Assembly: GCA_963921825.1 (NCBI GenBank)
Contig: OY997591.1
Span: forward strand, 31,393,825-31,457,824
Source: Erodium maritimum
Lineage: Eukaryota; Streptophyta; Magnoliopsida; Geraniales; Geraniaceae
Direction of reading: 5' to 3'
DNA length: 64,000 nucleotides
Position 1 is the stretch's first letter. Each line of letters opens with the position of its first letter. Shown here one piece after another: positions 1-11,136 of the stretch. The notes under the pieces were generated by a model, which had not been told where the DNA came from, did not search any database, and worked only from the letters and a program-made list of their open reading frames with translations. The position numbers and the translations under genes are program-made.

Positions 1-768
1 TTAACCAAATATTAAACGATTTCATTAACAATTTTAACCCTAAACAGATCCAAACTAAATCGAAAAAGGTTTTATTTCATTTTCTTTGTTTGTTACAACA
101 AAACCCGATTTACAGTAGTTCGAAGACGGGAAATAATAGAGGTTCGGTTTCGAACCGGTCGGCCGCCGGCGAGGGCGGCGTCGGCCGGGGCCTAACCGTA
201 GAGAAGGGACGGCAAGGGCGGCGGCTCGGTGGTGGCGCGGTGAGGACGGCGTGGAGTCGAGAGGGACGGTGGTGGCCGAGCTCGGTGGGTTCGGCTGAGA
301 CGGGAAGGAGAGAGGCAAGGGAGGTGGAGGGACTCGGTGAGGGAGTGGCCGGAGGTGGAGGGAGGTCGGGACGACGGCGTGGTCGTGGGGAGGGGGTTTC
401 GAACCAGAGGAGGGAGAGGGTCGGGAACGGGAGAGGAGAAGACGAAGCAGAAGGAGTGGGGGAGGGCGAGAGGGGAGTGGCCGGAGGTGATGGAGGTCGC
501 CGGAGCTGGTGAGATGTCGCCGGAGATCGAGAGAGAGGATCGGGAGAGGAGAGTGGCGAGGGAGATAGGAGGACGAGGGGGATTAGGGTTTGAGACCCCT
601 TTGCTTCGGTTTTATACCGAAGCCCTATGTGGGCTTGGCTCACATGAGCCTCAGGCGGGCCTGAGCACGGGTCAGGCCTGGTCTGGCCGGGTCTGCAGCT
701 TGGGCCGGGTCTGGTCCGACCCGGTCCGACCCAAATTTTTTTTTTTTTTTTTTGAAGCGGGTTTTACA
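1..768 (-). mobile_element. Ty3/gypsy chromovirus LTR fragment, inverted
   Basis: Read on the minus strand, the segment starts at 768 with TGTAAAACCCGCTTC, the same 15 bases that open the chromovirus LTR at 51314. It is followed by a T/A-rich tract, a GGTATAAAACC TATA-like site near 612-622, AAACCCTA, and a long pyrimidine-rich leader. The order matches the 51314 LTR, although most of the sequence has diverged. The rest of the element lies beyond the left edge. Long frames here on both strands follow from the G/A-rich bias and show no known domain. The family assignment rests on the shared end and layout, so it is moderate. Confidence 0.6.
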
Positions 769-1313
769 CCGTACCTTAGTATGAGGGATAAATCCCTTAA
801 TCGTATTTCGTGTCACTCATGCAGTCCGTCCCCAAGCCAATCATGATCGTTATGGAAACCCTGTCACAAGCAACGTTGTGCTCAAGTCAAACTCAGTTGT
901 TTATTGCATATTAATCACAAAGACTCTTTGGTCTAAGGATACATGACAAGCTACGACAATGAATATGTTCATGATTTGATCTATGTCACATTCATGTCGG
1001 GTCATCCGATATCATGTCCCATATGATATCTATGATTATACTCCGGAATCTCATTCCAATGACTATAGAATGTAAGCCATAAAGAGTCATCTTTCATACT
1101 AATCGCTTCTAGCGAAGCTTTGTCGACTAGGGACCCATCGAGTATGATCTATCTCGATCTATGGTTCTATTCGCATGGTGGGCATAGATCAGAACACACA
1201 TCGATATACTATCCCAGCACATGAGTAATACATAAAGCCGCTTTACTTTTATTGCTAACGCTGATATATACATTTGGATGTTTGTAATTGAACTATAGGC
1301 ACTAAGACTAACA
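769..1313 (-). mobile_element. Copia LTR fragment, inverted
   Basis: About 545 bp match, with many substitutions, the 5' half of the copia LTRs at 29556-31232, 54678-56365 and 61451-63125. The outer end is at 1313, where the minus strand reads TGTTAGTCTTAGTGCC. The inner end stops exactly where the inverted chromovirus LTR begins. The likeliest reading is that the chromovirus jumped into this older copia LTR and that the other LTR half lies left of the window. This is a divergent, old copy. Confidence 0.8.
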
Positions 1314-1516
1314 GTGAAAACGCTCAATTACAATGTGAACCTGCGAACTCAACCACAACACGCCAAGTGTCGCGCTCAGAAAATGTCCCCTTTTTAAATT
1401 AAGTTTACTAATTTAATGATTCCCGTTTCATTTCAACTCCGATTTATCTTTTTTTCTTGCGCCAATATTCTTCTTTTTTTCAAGGGTTTTCTAACAAGTA
1501 GTGTATTGAATATGTT
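1314..1516. other. Unassigned flank
   Basis: Short AT-rich stretch between the copia LTR fragment and the minisatellite. I see no gene, RNA or repeat end in it. Confidence 0.5.
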
Positions 1517-1559
1517 TTATTGTGTTTTTGGATACGGGTGTGTATGTGTGGATATGAGT

Positions 1560-1905
1560 GTGAAAAGTTGTGGTGTGATTTCCAAATATAGGTGATGTGG
1601 ATTGAGAATATGGTGATGTGAGTTGAGTATATGAGGGATATGGTTTGAGAATATGAGGGATATGAGTTCGAGAATATGAGAGATGTAGGTTTGAGAATAT
1701 GGTGATGTGAGTTGAGATTTGAGGATATATTTTGAGAATATGAGGGATGTGGGTTTGAGAGTTTGAAGAATATAGGTTTGAGAATATAGGTGTTGTGGGT
1801 TGAGAATATAAATGAAGTGGGTTGAGAATATGAGAGATGTGAGTTTGAGAATATGACGGCTATGGTTTGAGAGTGTAAGTGCGGTGAGTTTAAAATATGA
1901 TGGAT
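1560..1905. repeat. Degenerate minisatellite, about 24-bp unit
   Basis: Roughly fourteen imperfect copies of a unit near TTTGAGAATATGAGGGATGTG follow one another, with spacing of about 23-25 bp and frequent small indels. A looser tail of TGGTTTGAGTTAA copies continues to about 2040. Because the unit is close to 24 bp, the minus strand stays open for 180 codons (1517-2059) and reads as an H/I/L/S/N-rich repetitive peptide. I regard that frame as a by-product of the repeat. Confidence 0.75.
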
Positions 1906-2060
1906 GTGGTTTACAAATATTTATGGGCAATGTGTGTTGTGCATGTGTGGAACACAGTTTACAAATATGACTGAAATGGTTTGAGTTAATAGTGATATGG
2001 TTTGAGTTAACAGTGATATGGTTTACAAACAGTTTACATGTCTTTTCTTGCTTCAACACA

Positions 2061-3946
2061 TATTTAATAGGAAAATTTTCACTTTAATACCCTGCCAAAC
2101 ATTTAATTTCACTTTGATACCCTGGCATAAATTTTTTGCACTTTCATACCTAAACCAAACATTTAATTTCACTTTAGTACCCAACCATTAACTTTATGTT
2201 AGTTTGGATGGAAAAAGTTAAAAAGACCATAATACCCCTAACTATTACTCAAATTTTCAAACTCATGTCATTGGTTTAGAACTTGAAAATAAGTGAAATG
2301 ACAATAATCACCTTCATCGTTAAGGTATTAAAATGAAAATTTTCTTCCAAAAATTTCAAATTTTACAAAATCACTTTTTATTTTTATTAATTCAGTTTTT
2401 ATTTTTGAAAATTATTTTTTATTTTTAAAATTTCAGTTTTTATTTAAAAATTAATATAAAAATACATTTTTTAAATACACTTATAAATCATTTTTTATTT
2501 TCTATTTTTTATAATATTGTTTTTTTTTTACTTTTTTCTGTTTAATTCATACTTTATTTATTTTTATTTGAAAATTAATTTTTTATTATAACACCTCGTC
2601 CTATCTAACCTAAATACCTAACCACTTCTACACAACCTTATCTTTTCATACATCCACAGATTCATCATCTCCTCATACATGCACAGATTTAACAAGTTCA
2701 TGCATAATCAATCTTAGTTCCTTCAGATCTGAAATTTTTTCAAACCCTCCACCCTCTCCCTCACTGATCCCCACTCCACCCCCTCCCGGTCCGTCTCCAT
2801 CTCCGCCCTCAGCTCCTCCACCTTCGTCCTCAACCGCCGGAACTCGTGCAGCAGAATCCCGTGTCGGTCGTCGATCTCGCGATCCGAAGAAAACCCAGAT
2901 GTCTGAAAGGTCCAATCAGAGACGAGATGGAGCTCGGAGCAGATCTGGTAAATTTCCAGATATGTGAACGAAGGTCGAGCGCGATCAGCCTCATACCCTT
3001 CCATTTCCTCATCTTCGTTTTCACTTGAATGGACATGGCGGCACTAGAGGGGAAGGTAGAGATGAAGCTTCGAGATTTGGGTTGTGTATTATGGAGAAGA
3101 AGATGAAATAGGTGCAGGTGTGGATGGGGAAAGGAGAAGTTGGGCAGTGATGTGTTGTATTTGGTCGGTCGGAGCTGGGCGGTTATGTGCTGGATTTGGT
3201 CGGCTGATGAAGTCCTCGTCCATATGCTAGAACTTGATTGTTGGGTTTTGTGACGATGAAGAACTTGAACATGAAGATGAACAGATAGTGAATTTTAAAA
3301 TAAAATTTGATTCAAAAAAAATAATAAATGATTTTATTTAAATATAAAACTGAATTACAAAAAATAAAACTGAATTACAAAAAAAAAATTAATAAAAATA
3401 ATTTTTTTTAAATAAAAAAAATTAAATAATTTTTTAAATAGAAACTGAATTACAAAAAAAACTGAATTAATAAAAATAAATTTTGATTTTTAAATATTAA
3501 AAATAAATAAGTTTTTAAATAGAAACTGAATTTAAAAAAAACTGAACTTTTTTGTATTTTTAAAAATAAAATCTGATTTTTTATATATTTTTTAAATTAA
3601 AATATGAATTTAAAATTAAAAATAATTTTCATAAATAAAAAATGATTTTATTTTAAAAATAGTGAAATTTTCATTTTAATACCCTAACAATGGAGAGTAT
3701 TATTGTCATTTCACTTATTTTCAAATTCTGAACCAATGGGATGAGTTTGAAAATTTGAATAATAGTTAGGGGTATTACTATCTTTTTAACTTTTTTCATC
3801 CAAACTAACAAAAAGTTAACAGTTTGGTACTAAAGTGAAATTAAATGTTTGGTTTAGGTATGAAAGTGCAAAAAATTTATGTCAGACTATCAAAGTGAAA
3901 TTAAATGTTCGGTAGGGTATTAAAGTGAAATTTTTCCTATTTAATA
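2061..3946. mobile_element. Non-autonomous MULE (MULE-1) with 9-bp target duplication
   Basis: The element is 2070-3937, flanked by a perfect 9-bp direct repeat TATTTAATA (2061-2069 and 3938-3946), the size typical of Mutator-like elements. The terminal inverted repeats are about 275 bp (2070-2345 and 3663-3937), opening GGAAAATTTTCACTTTAATACC on the left. Each arm starts with four subrepeats of about 30 bp built around TTCACTTTNNTACC. Inside the arms, AT-rich tracts with repeated CAGTTTTTATTT-like words flank a GC-richer core at 2640-3290 that looks like captured gene sequence. No transposase is present, so it must have moved in trans. Confidence 0.88.
2640..3290 (-). pseudogene. Probable captured host gene fragment inside MULE-1
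   Basis: This GC-richer core sits between AT-rich arms. The minus strand holds an open frame from about 3029 to 2723. It reads an acidic stretch (SSENEDEEMEGYEAD), then RPSFTYLEIYQICSELHLVSDW, and ends in a charged, probably coiled-coil segment (EFRRLRTKVEELRAEME). Its composition is that of an ordinary plant exon and unlike the rest of the element. I do not recognise the parent gene. A second minus frame (2673-2915) is G-rich and is probably a shadow. Confidence 0.45.
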
Positions 3947-4488
3947 TGTTACTTGATAGATAGATCATAGAAAAAGAAAAATATTAGCACAAGAAAAAAT
4001 TAAAAAAAGATTGAAACGAAGCGGAAAAAATCAACTTAACAAACTTAGTAGGAAAAAAAAGCATTTTCTGAACACAACACGTCCTATTATAGTTGAATAC
4101 GCAGTCCGTGATTGTCCTCTTATATATATATATATATAATGAGTACTGACAATTGCTGGAAGCAAATGTCGGTTTTTTGAATTTGCTTACCATGTGTCAA
4201 ACAGCCAATGTTAAAAGCTAAAGGTTAAAAGCTCAATGTTATTTGATATCAGAACAAACAATCCAATTTGACTGTTTCATCCCTCTTACAGTAAATACAA
4301 AGCTCCAAATCTGGATGTGTTGCTCCCCAACAAATCCAATTCAAAATCCGGGAAGCGAGAAAACAAAAACAGTAGAGAATCAAGTAACAAAAATTACATA
4401 TAAAACGCCCATGATGGAAAATAAGGAGGCACATCTGAAGCTACAACTTGCGCCCCAACAATTCGACACAACTAATCAATCTTCTGAA
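3947..4488. other. Downstream flank and 3' UTR of the beta-COP gene
   Basis: AT-rich spacer between MULE-1 and the beta-COP stop codon, holding a TA microsatellite at 4120-4139. The part next to 4489 (about 4240-4488) is probably the beta-COP 3' UTR, since that gene reads on the minus strand. A plus-strand frame at 4243-4662 is antisense to the last exon and is not a gene. Confidence 0.5.
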
Positions 4489-7400
4489 TCAACTGCTTCC
4501 CTTTTGTTTGAGAGTGATTTTATCGCCGAGGCTGAGTGCAATCCCTTGAGTCTTGCTCCTTATCCTGATGTATCCACTCAACTTCCCGTCTGGTTGTTTC
4601 TCAATGCTTACATTCACCAAGGCATCCTCCCCAAACACACTCTTGGCGTACAAGTTGGCTGACAAGAATCCACATTCCCCATCTAGTGCAGACCTGCAAC
4701 TCAACAAAGCCAAAAAAGAAGCATGCATGATTGAGTGAAACCAGCACAGTATATAACCACATAATGTTATAAGCTACTCATGTGCATCATCCTGCAACTC
4801 AACTGTCCAACTCAACAGTTCTCAAGAAATGAATAGAAGTGAGATCCGAATTACTTATTCAAGTAATCTATCTATTTATTAATTATACAAATACACGCAC
4901 CTATCTAAGTGATGTATGGAATTTTGACTAAAGTTTTTCAACTTTAGCGTTAGCACACTAACCAAAGAATGTAGCTCAGGCACCATTAATAATTAAAAAA
5001 ACTTTGGGCAAAACAAGCAGAAAATAGTGGGCATACGGTGCAGTGAGGCATTTCATGTTGGTTGATTTGATGATGTGATCAAGAAATTCCTTCTCCTCTT
5101 GAATTACAGTGTTGACAGCAACCTGTAAGGCAAAGTATAGATAAATAAATAATAAATATAACAATATCATCCAAGTAGCATGAAACAAAAACGGACTACT
5201 CAAATAATATACGTTTGAAAAAGGAAGAACTTATTGGTAGTTAACGATGTTGTGAAGTTAAAATGACTTCTGAAATCTTCTTTTACAACACAGTTTGAAA
5301 CTAGAGTTTACAACTGAGCTAAACTCAGGCTGTACATCAGGCATGCTAGCATAATAAATATTACCATTTTCAATATTATACCTCTTTACAGTTAGTAAGT
5401 GGACTAACTAGCACTGTATGCAACCAAGGGTTGTGGGATGAATACGTGAAACCCGGTTTGACAAGTACCAAGTCACTAGTTCTTATCCATTTACCAGTGT
5501 TCTTGCTTATATGTAAAAAAACACCATATGCAAAATTAACTTCGTTATCTGTGAATAATACATGTCAGGGTGAGTTAAATACAACTAAATATATATATTC
5601 ATTAGTTCTAGATAACAACAACAATGATAGACTCCATAAGTACAGCATCAAGTTATTGATGACACTACATACTAGAAGTAGTCAACTAGTATAGTCTGAT
5701 ATGCAGCCAACTAGTAATCCCTAGGTATTCGAATTTAATGATATCCATCTCAATACCCACACTTATAAACAATTACAAAAGCAGTTGTGAGGAAAGTCTT
5801 GTGATCCTCAAATTCTTAGCTGTTACTGAAAAAACATCTCAGATCTTAACGACAACAAAATTTTCTATGATAGTCGTGACAGAATTACAAAAAAAAGGAT
5901 GCATGAGATACCTTGTTTTCCCATTCAAACTCTGCCCACATAGCTCTGAAGGCAACATCTGTACATACAGCAGGAGAGATGTAGTCCATGATGTCAATGT
6001 GGATGTCATTAAGGACAACAACTGTTCGCTCATGCACATTAGAGGTCTCATAAACAATGTTCCCAAAAATCACTCCAGTCTCAGTGGAGGAGACTTTAAT
6101 ATTGGCCTTTATTTGCTTGCTAGACTCAGGAGCAAGAGTATAATTTTGTGGACGCTCAACAAGTTTAAGATCACCCATAGTTGCCAACTCCAAGCACAAA
6201 TTTTGAAGGGTTTCCTTTGTTCGATTGATGACTGTAACATCAAGGACAATATCATAATGATGAACTTTAACATATGCTTCAGCATAGACTGGATCACTGA
6301 ACCCAGTAAGCTGAAGAATGCGATTAAGCTTATTTACATCATCCCCATCCTTCAGAAATTCTCCCGTTGCGCGTTTTAAGTCATCTTGCACTTCATCTTC
6401 CAACTCCAGCTGACTCATACCCTGAAATAAATAAATGATATCAAATGAAACACAAAAAAAAAAAATCAAGTAGTTGAGGAAAGGCATCTACTTGAAGCAA
6501 TAAATGACAAAGAAACCTAAGGTAGGCAAAGGAGAATCAAGTACAAGTTTATATAGGGCAAAAAAATACTAAAAGTCCCAATTGCAGTTAAGGCATTTGC
6601 AAAGCTCATAATCTATATATGCAAATTTTTGTCTCTTTCCTGAATATTAATCAAAAGGAATCGTCATGTACACTTGTTCCACAAGGATAGAACATACAGA
6701 AAATTCAACATGTGAAACTCTAAATCTAAGTTTAAACCAAACATCAGTTCCCAATTTCCCTCTTTATAGATTGAACACATGATGAGACTAAAAGGTTAGT
6801 TTTTATTGTTCTATACTTTCACAATAATATGATTTCGTTATAATGTTAAGAAGCATAGCCTATCTTATGAGTAATAATGAGAAACAACCAAGGGAAATGA
6901 AGATATTTCCCAGTTTAAGATCAGGAAACAATAAATGAAATTGACAGAGCAAACAAAAGATAAGTATCTGCCTGACACCAAATTTATTCTTGTTGCTGCC
7001 TAAGAGGTATGCTGAATGCAAAAGCAAAGTTTTGAGCATAATAAGACAGATGGCAAAGGACTGTTTCAATTCAAGACCAGTAAAGACTGAGCATTCTCCT
7101 TTCCCTTAACCTCTTTTAGTTTCCTTCGTTCTTTTTTATATTATACACCAAATAAAGATTCATCTGTGATTAATTTTATTTCCTAAAGATTACTCAAATC
7201 AATCTCACCAGTTGAATAGCACCTTAATCACAATCACTGAGATCAGCTACAAATTGGAATTTACCTACTCAAAGTAGCATGATTGTTGCTCTTCAATCTT
7301 TTCCATATAGTACCAATGAATACATAAATAATAAAAGAAAAGACCTTCTAATATAAGATAGCAAGGTCTTCATATAAGAGACCTTAACTACAAGGAATAT

Positions 7401-10112
7401 GTTGACATATAAACAGCGGTAAAAGACCCATCCAAGTTTCTGCCCATTTGACCTCTTCATCACATCTGATTCAGGAAGGTGGTGCAAGAGTGTAATGAAG
7501 ATGCGGAAAATAACAAAACTATCACAGCAGAACTAAGCAAAATATCATATGATATGAGATCATGGGTAAAATAGCTATTACTCGCCCTTTTATCCCAAAA
7601 TAGAGGTCCCACTTCACAATTTATAAAATGAAGGAGCATTTCACTAGTACTTGGCTTTTCCCCACATGGCATTGTTATGGAAATCAAATAATAAAATTAA
7701 TGCAGCAAAGTCCACTAAAATTATCATCTTATATCAGACCATGGGTAAAATAGGTACACCGCCCACTCCATCCAATATTAATTGTTGTACTTCATCTTTT
7801 AGAAAAGTAAAGATTATTTTTCTAGCACTTGACTTTCCCCCAGAGCCCTTGTTAGAACTACCTAATCTAAAGGACACTACTGGAAATATAATCACAATTC
7901 CCTTATAAAAGAGAAGTCAAAGTTCAAACAGGACAGCCATATTCGACATGATGGATAACTGAAGTGAGGTAGAGAGAACAGTTATAAATAAGGGAAGAGT
8001 GTGTGATACGTTTATTCCTTGTAAGTCACACATGATGATGGACACAAAAATATTATGGTTACTTACCTTTCTGCTCTTTAGATGGTAAAAGTCAATAAGG
8101 TCATCTGGTTGTGCCCGAGAAATATGAGCCTTAGCCTTTATCTCCTCAGTTTCTTGTAACTGCTTCTCCGAAAGCATTTTCACAAAACTCTGGCGGCAAG
8201 ACTGCAACCATATCTTCCTGATATCATCACCAGTATTGCATAACAATCTTATGCATAGGACAATTCTATCATAAGAATCATTGTCAATTGCATGCGTGAG
8301 GACAGATGATTGTCCTAACTGCAGCATAGAAACAATGATTAATAATGCTTGTGTAGATGCTTTATTCACATCAACTTTAGATGGCTGGACCTCTTCCAAT
8401 CTCAAAACAAGCTTTGTCAATGTGCAAGCAACAACTGCCCCAAGGAAAAAGTCACCAGTGAGAAGCAAGGATCTTAAGTTCCCAGAGGCCAAGGATCCTT
8501 GTACAACAGTAGGAGGAGAGAAAGCAGTCTCAGAGGCAGCACTCTGTGTGGCATAAGTCCCATCAGCAAGGACAGCTGGCCTTCTAGAAGAACTAGTAAT
8601 GGGGTTTGACGGCTGAACCTTCTTTGAAGAATCATTAGTTTCCGATTCTTCTGAAACAGCAAAGAATGGTAACTGTCCAAGACACTGAGTAATGTTTGCA
8701 ATGCCACTCTCAACTTCAGAGAGTGACAGACAATACTCTCCAATGATCCAAAGAGCACATGAACAAACCCGAGCAGAACGGATCTGGTAGAAAGTGTCCA
8801 ATAGCCTTGTTATTATAGAAACCCTTAGTTTAGGGTTGGTCTCAATTATCTCTCGGACAAAAATAATTACATCCATAGCGGAAGCAACATTGCTATCTCC
8901 CAAGAAATCCATCAACAGATGAACCACTGTGCTTGCCACTTCTGGGAATTTGATTGCACAAGAATGAATGGCTTGAATGAGCATCTGGCGATATTCACCG
9001 TTCTTCTCAAGCTCTCCACTCTGAGTCTTGACAACTTCCTTCTTCAATGTAAGGACAACCTCATTGACATTACGAGGTGTGATTAAATCAAGAACAATAT
9101 CAAGCGTCTTTCTCCTAATGTCAAGATTTGGGCTAGATAGCGCTCTAAGCACATCCATGATCAAATCAACTAGGGTATCTCTGTGTGAAACCTTGATTTC
9201 ATTCAGCCGACCAAGCACGATAAGCTTCACATTGTTGTCACTCTGAGAAAGAAGAAGCTGGCAATAGGTCTGAGCAGCAGCTTTAATAGCTGTTGGAGCA
9301 GAAGAAAGAGAAACAAGAGTCCCAGCACATTCGAAAATAACAGCAGTTGAGGGTGCATTCAGCAAAGATATTATGATCTTCATGTACTTCCCCTTCTGTC
9401 CTTTATTTGTTCTACAAACCTTTCGGATCAAGTCCAACACAACTAGCTGAAGCAATTCTCCCCAGTCCAAAATTCTATCAACATGGGTCAGAAGGTAGTT
9501 GACGGCACGATCCTGGGCACAAGTGAAGAGCATGAGGAAAGCATTACGTTTGGCTGACTGGTCCTGCTCTGTTGAAAGGACCTTCTCGATCATTTCAGGT
9601 GCATCCACCAGGAGCTGCTCACCTTGTGGAAGCTTATAAATTGACATCACAGCAAGAATTGCATTCCTTCTGATGTAAGGGTGTCGATGCTCCAAATTTT
9701 GCAAAATTGAAGGAATCAATGGCTCAAAAATCTCAGTCTCGGTCAACCGACAAAGAAATCTTAACGTTACGCCACGGATATACTCATTAGGGTGTTGGAG
9801 ATTGTTTCTAAGATTTTGGCAAATCAAAATCATTTCAGGCAGTACCCTCCCTTTTGCATCTGTTTTATCAATTATCTCCAAGTAAAGAAGCAAAAGCTTT
9901 TGGACAGTATGATCCTCAGAGGGTAAAACATATCTAACAATTGTGATAAAAAGTTGTGGTAAGGTTTCCCCATTCAAGAGAAGCATGATAGCATTCTTCA
10001 TGGCCTCAATCTTAGCATCCACATCACTGCCTTCAAGAGCTTCCTTGATCTCGTTGGCAATTGCTGGTGATCCCTTGTCAAAGTGGATGAGCAGACTACA
10101 AGATTTCTCCAT
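4489..10112 (-). CDS. COPB: Coatomer subunit beta (beta-COP), four coding exons
   Basis: beta-COP is a core subunit of the COPI coat that coats Golgi vesicles for retrograde and intra-Golgi traffic; it belongs to the beta/gamma/delta/zeta subcomplex. The coding exons are 8067-10112, 5912-6421, 5037-5122 and 4489-4693. The junctions are all GT-AG; the first two introns are phase 0, and the third splits a proline codon after its second base. Together they give 948 codons plus a TGA stop. From memory, Arabidopsis beta-COP has the same length and aligns end to end, from [14 protein letters not shown] to [10 protein letters not shown]. The N-terminal two thirds is an adaptin-like HEAT solenoid (for example [14 protein letters not shown] and [20 protein letters not shown]). 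A serine-rich linker follows near residues 500-545, and the C-terminal coatomer beta and appendage regions end the protein ([19 protein letters not shown]). No disabling change is visible. The start is the family-conserved methionine. Confidence 0.97.
7556..7890. repeat. Diverged tandem duplication in beta-COP intron
   Basis: Two adjacent segments of about 180 bp each contain CATGGGTAAAATAG (7561 and 7740), then CGCCC, then a CACTAGTACTTGGCTTT or CTAGCACTTGACTTT block. They lie inside the 1.6-kb intron 6422-8066 and differ at many sites. This is an old local duplication of intron sequence with no visible effect on splicing. Confidence 0.6.
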
Positions 10113-10999
10113 TGCTTCTGGAAATAAAAGGGGTCATTGATCCAAGTAAGTCAACGTTAAAACACATAAACTAATAACTTTGAGAAGTTAAAAGCTGAAG
10201 GTTCCTGAAGGAAAAAATCTCAACAGATATTACATATTTGCTGAGAAAACCAAACAGTTTATCTCTGCCGTTAGTTCAGATCAGAACCCAGATCCAATCA
10301 CCAAATGCTACTAATTCAGGATGAAAATTAACACAAAAGTAAAGGAAAAACACATTCAACATAAATACAGTAAAAGAAATACAAAATTTGATTTCCCAGA
10401 GTCCAGAACCTAAATCCAAACACTTACAAAGCTCATTCGGCCCACAGCTGGGAAGTAAGAAAAAAATGACTAATCAATCAAATCCCTATTTGTTTCTAGG
10501 ACCATCAGAACCAGACACACCCTCGATCCATCCAAGTCAAAGTTAAAGACACATGATTCGGATCCATGCATTCAATTCCACAATCACCAAATCGCACATC
10601 CATGTTTGATCGCAGATAAAAAAGCAATAGCAAATAAATTTTTTTATTTTTGAACATACGAAAGTATTAACAATGAACAAGTAGCAGATTCAAACTATGT
10701 CTAATCTGAACCAATGAACAACCCCAATTGTGCTCATTTCTTCAACTTTCTCGGCATCCAAAAGGAATTAACAGCGCAAATACCAGATCCAATAAATAGA
10801 AAATTGAAGAACAAAACAGTTGAAGGAATCGAGAGAAGCAAAGGAACGAACCTTGCGGGATCTGAATCAGAGGAGAGGAGAAGCAGAGGATGGGGCTAGT
10901 GTGAAATTAGATCTGTGCTTCTTCCGCATATACGAGAAACGGAGAAAGAGAAGTGTGCGAGATCTAGTTCTGTGGGTGGGGTCCTCTTGTTATTATAGT
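10113..10999 (-). promoter_or_regulatory. beta-COP leader intron, leader exon and core promoter
   Basis: A 3' splice site (TTTATTTCCAG) lies just upstream of the ATG on the minus strand, ending near 10118. A matching donor (GCAAG|GTTCG) is at 10852/10851. This implies a leader intron of about 730 bp and an untranslated first exon from 10852 to roughly 10965. A TATAATA box reads on the minus strand at 10991-10997, a plausible distance upstream. I infer the transcription start from this spacing only. AG-rich sequence in the leader gives spurious open frames at 10714-11035. Confidence 0.55.
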
Positions 11000-11136
11000 G
11001 AGAAAAAAATACAGTGTAAATTTATAACTTTATGATTTAACCAAGATGAAAATTGTTCCTTAAAATGTAATTAATTATAATTCTTTCAAATATTATCAAT
11101 TTATATTATATACTTTCAATTATATAAATTCATCTC

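Noticed and set aside
55-846. Several long open frames on both strands in the first 850 bases
   Set aside because: The block is strongly G/A-biased LTR leader sequence and stays open in many frames; no domain is seen.
4243-6379. Plus-strand frames of 139 and 213 codons
   Set aside because: They are antisense to beta-COP exons and introns, which have full family similarity.
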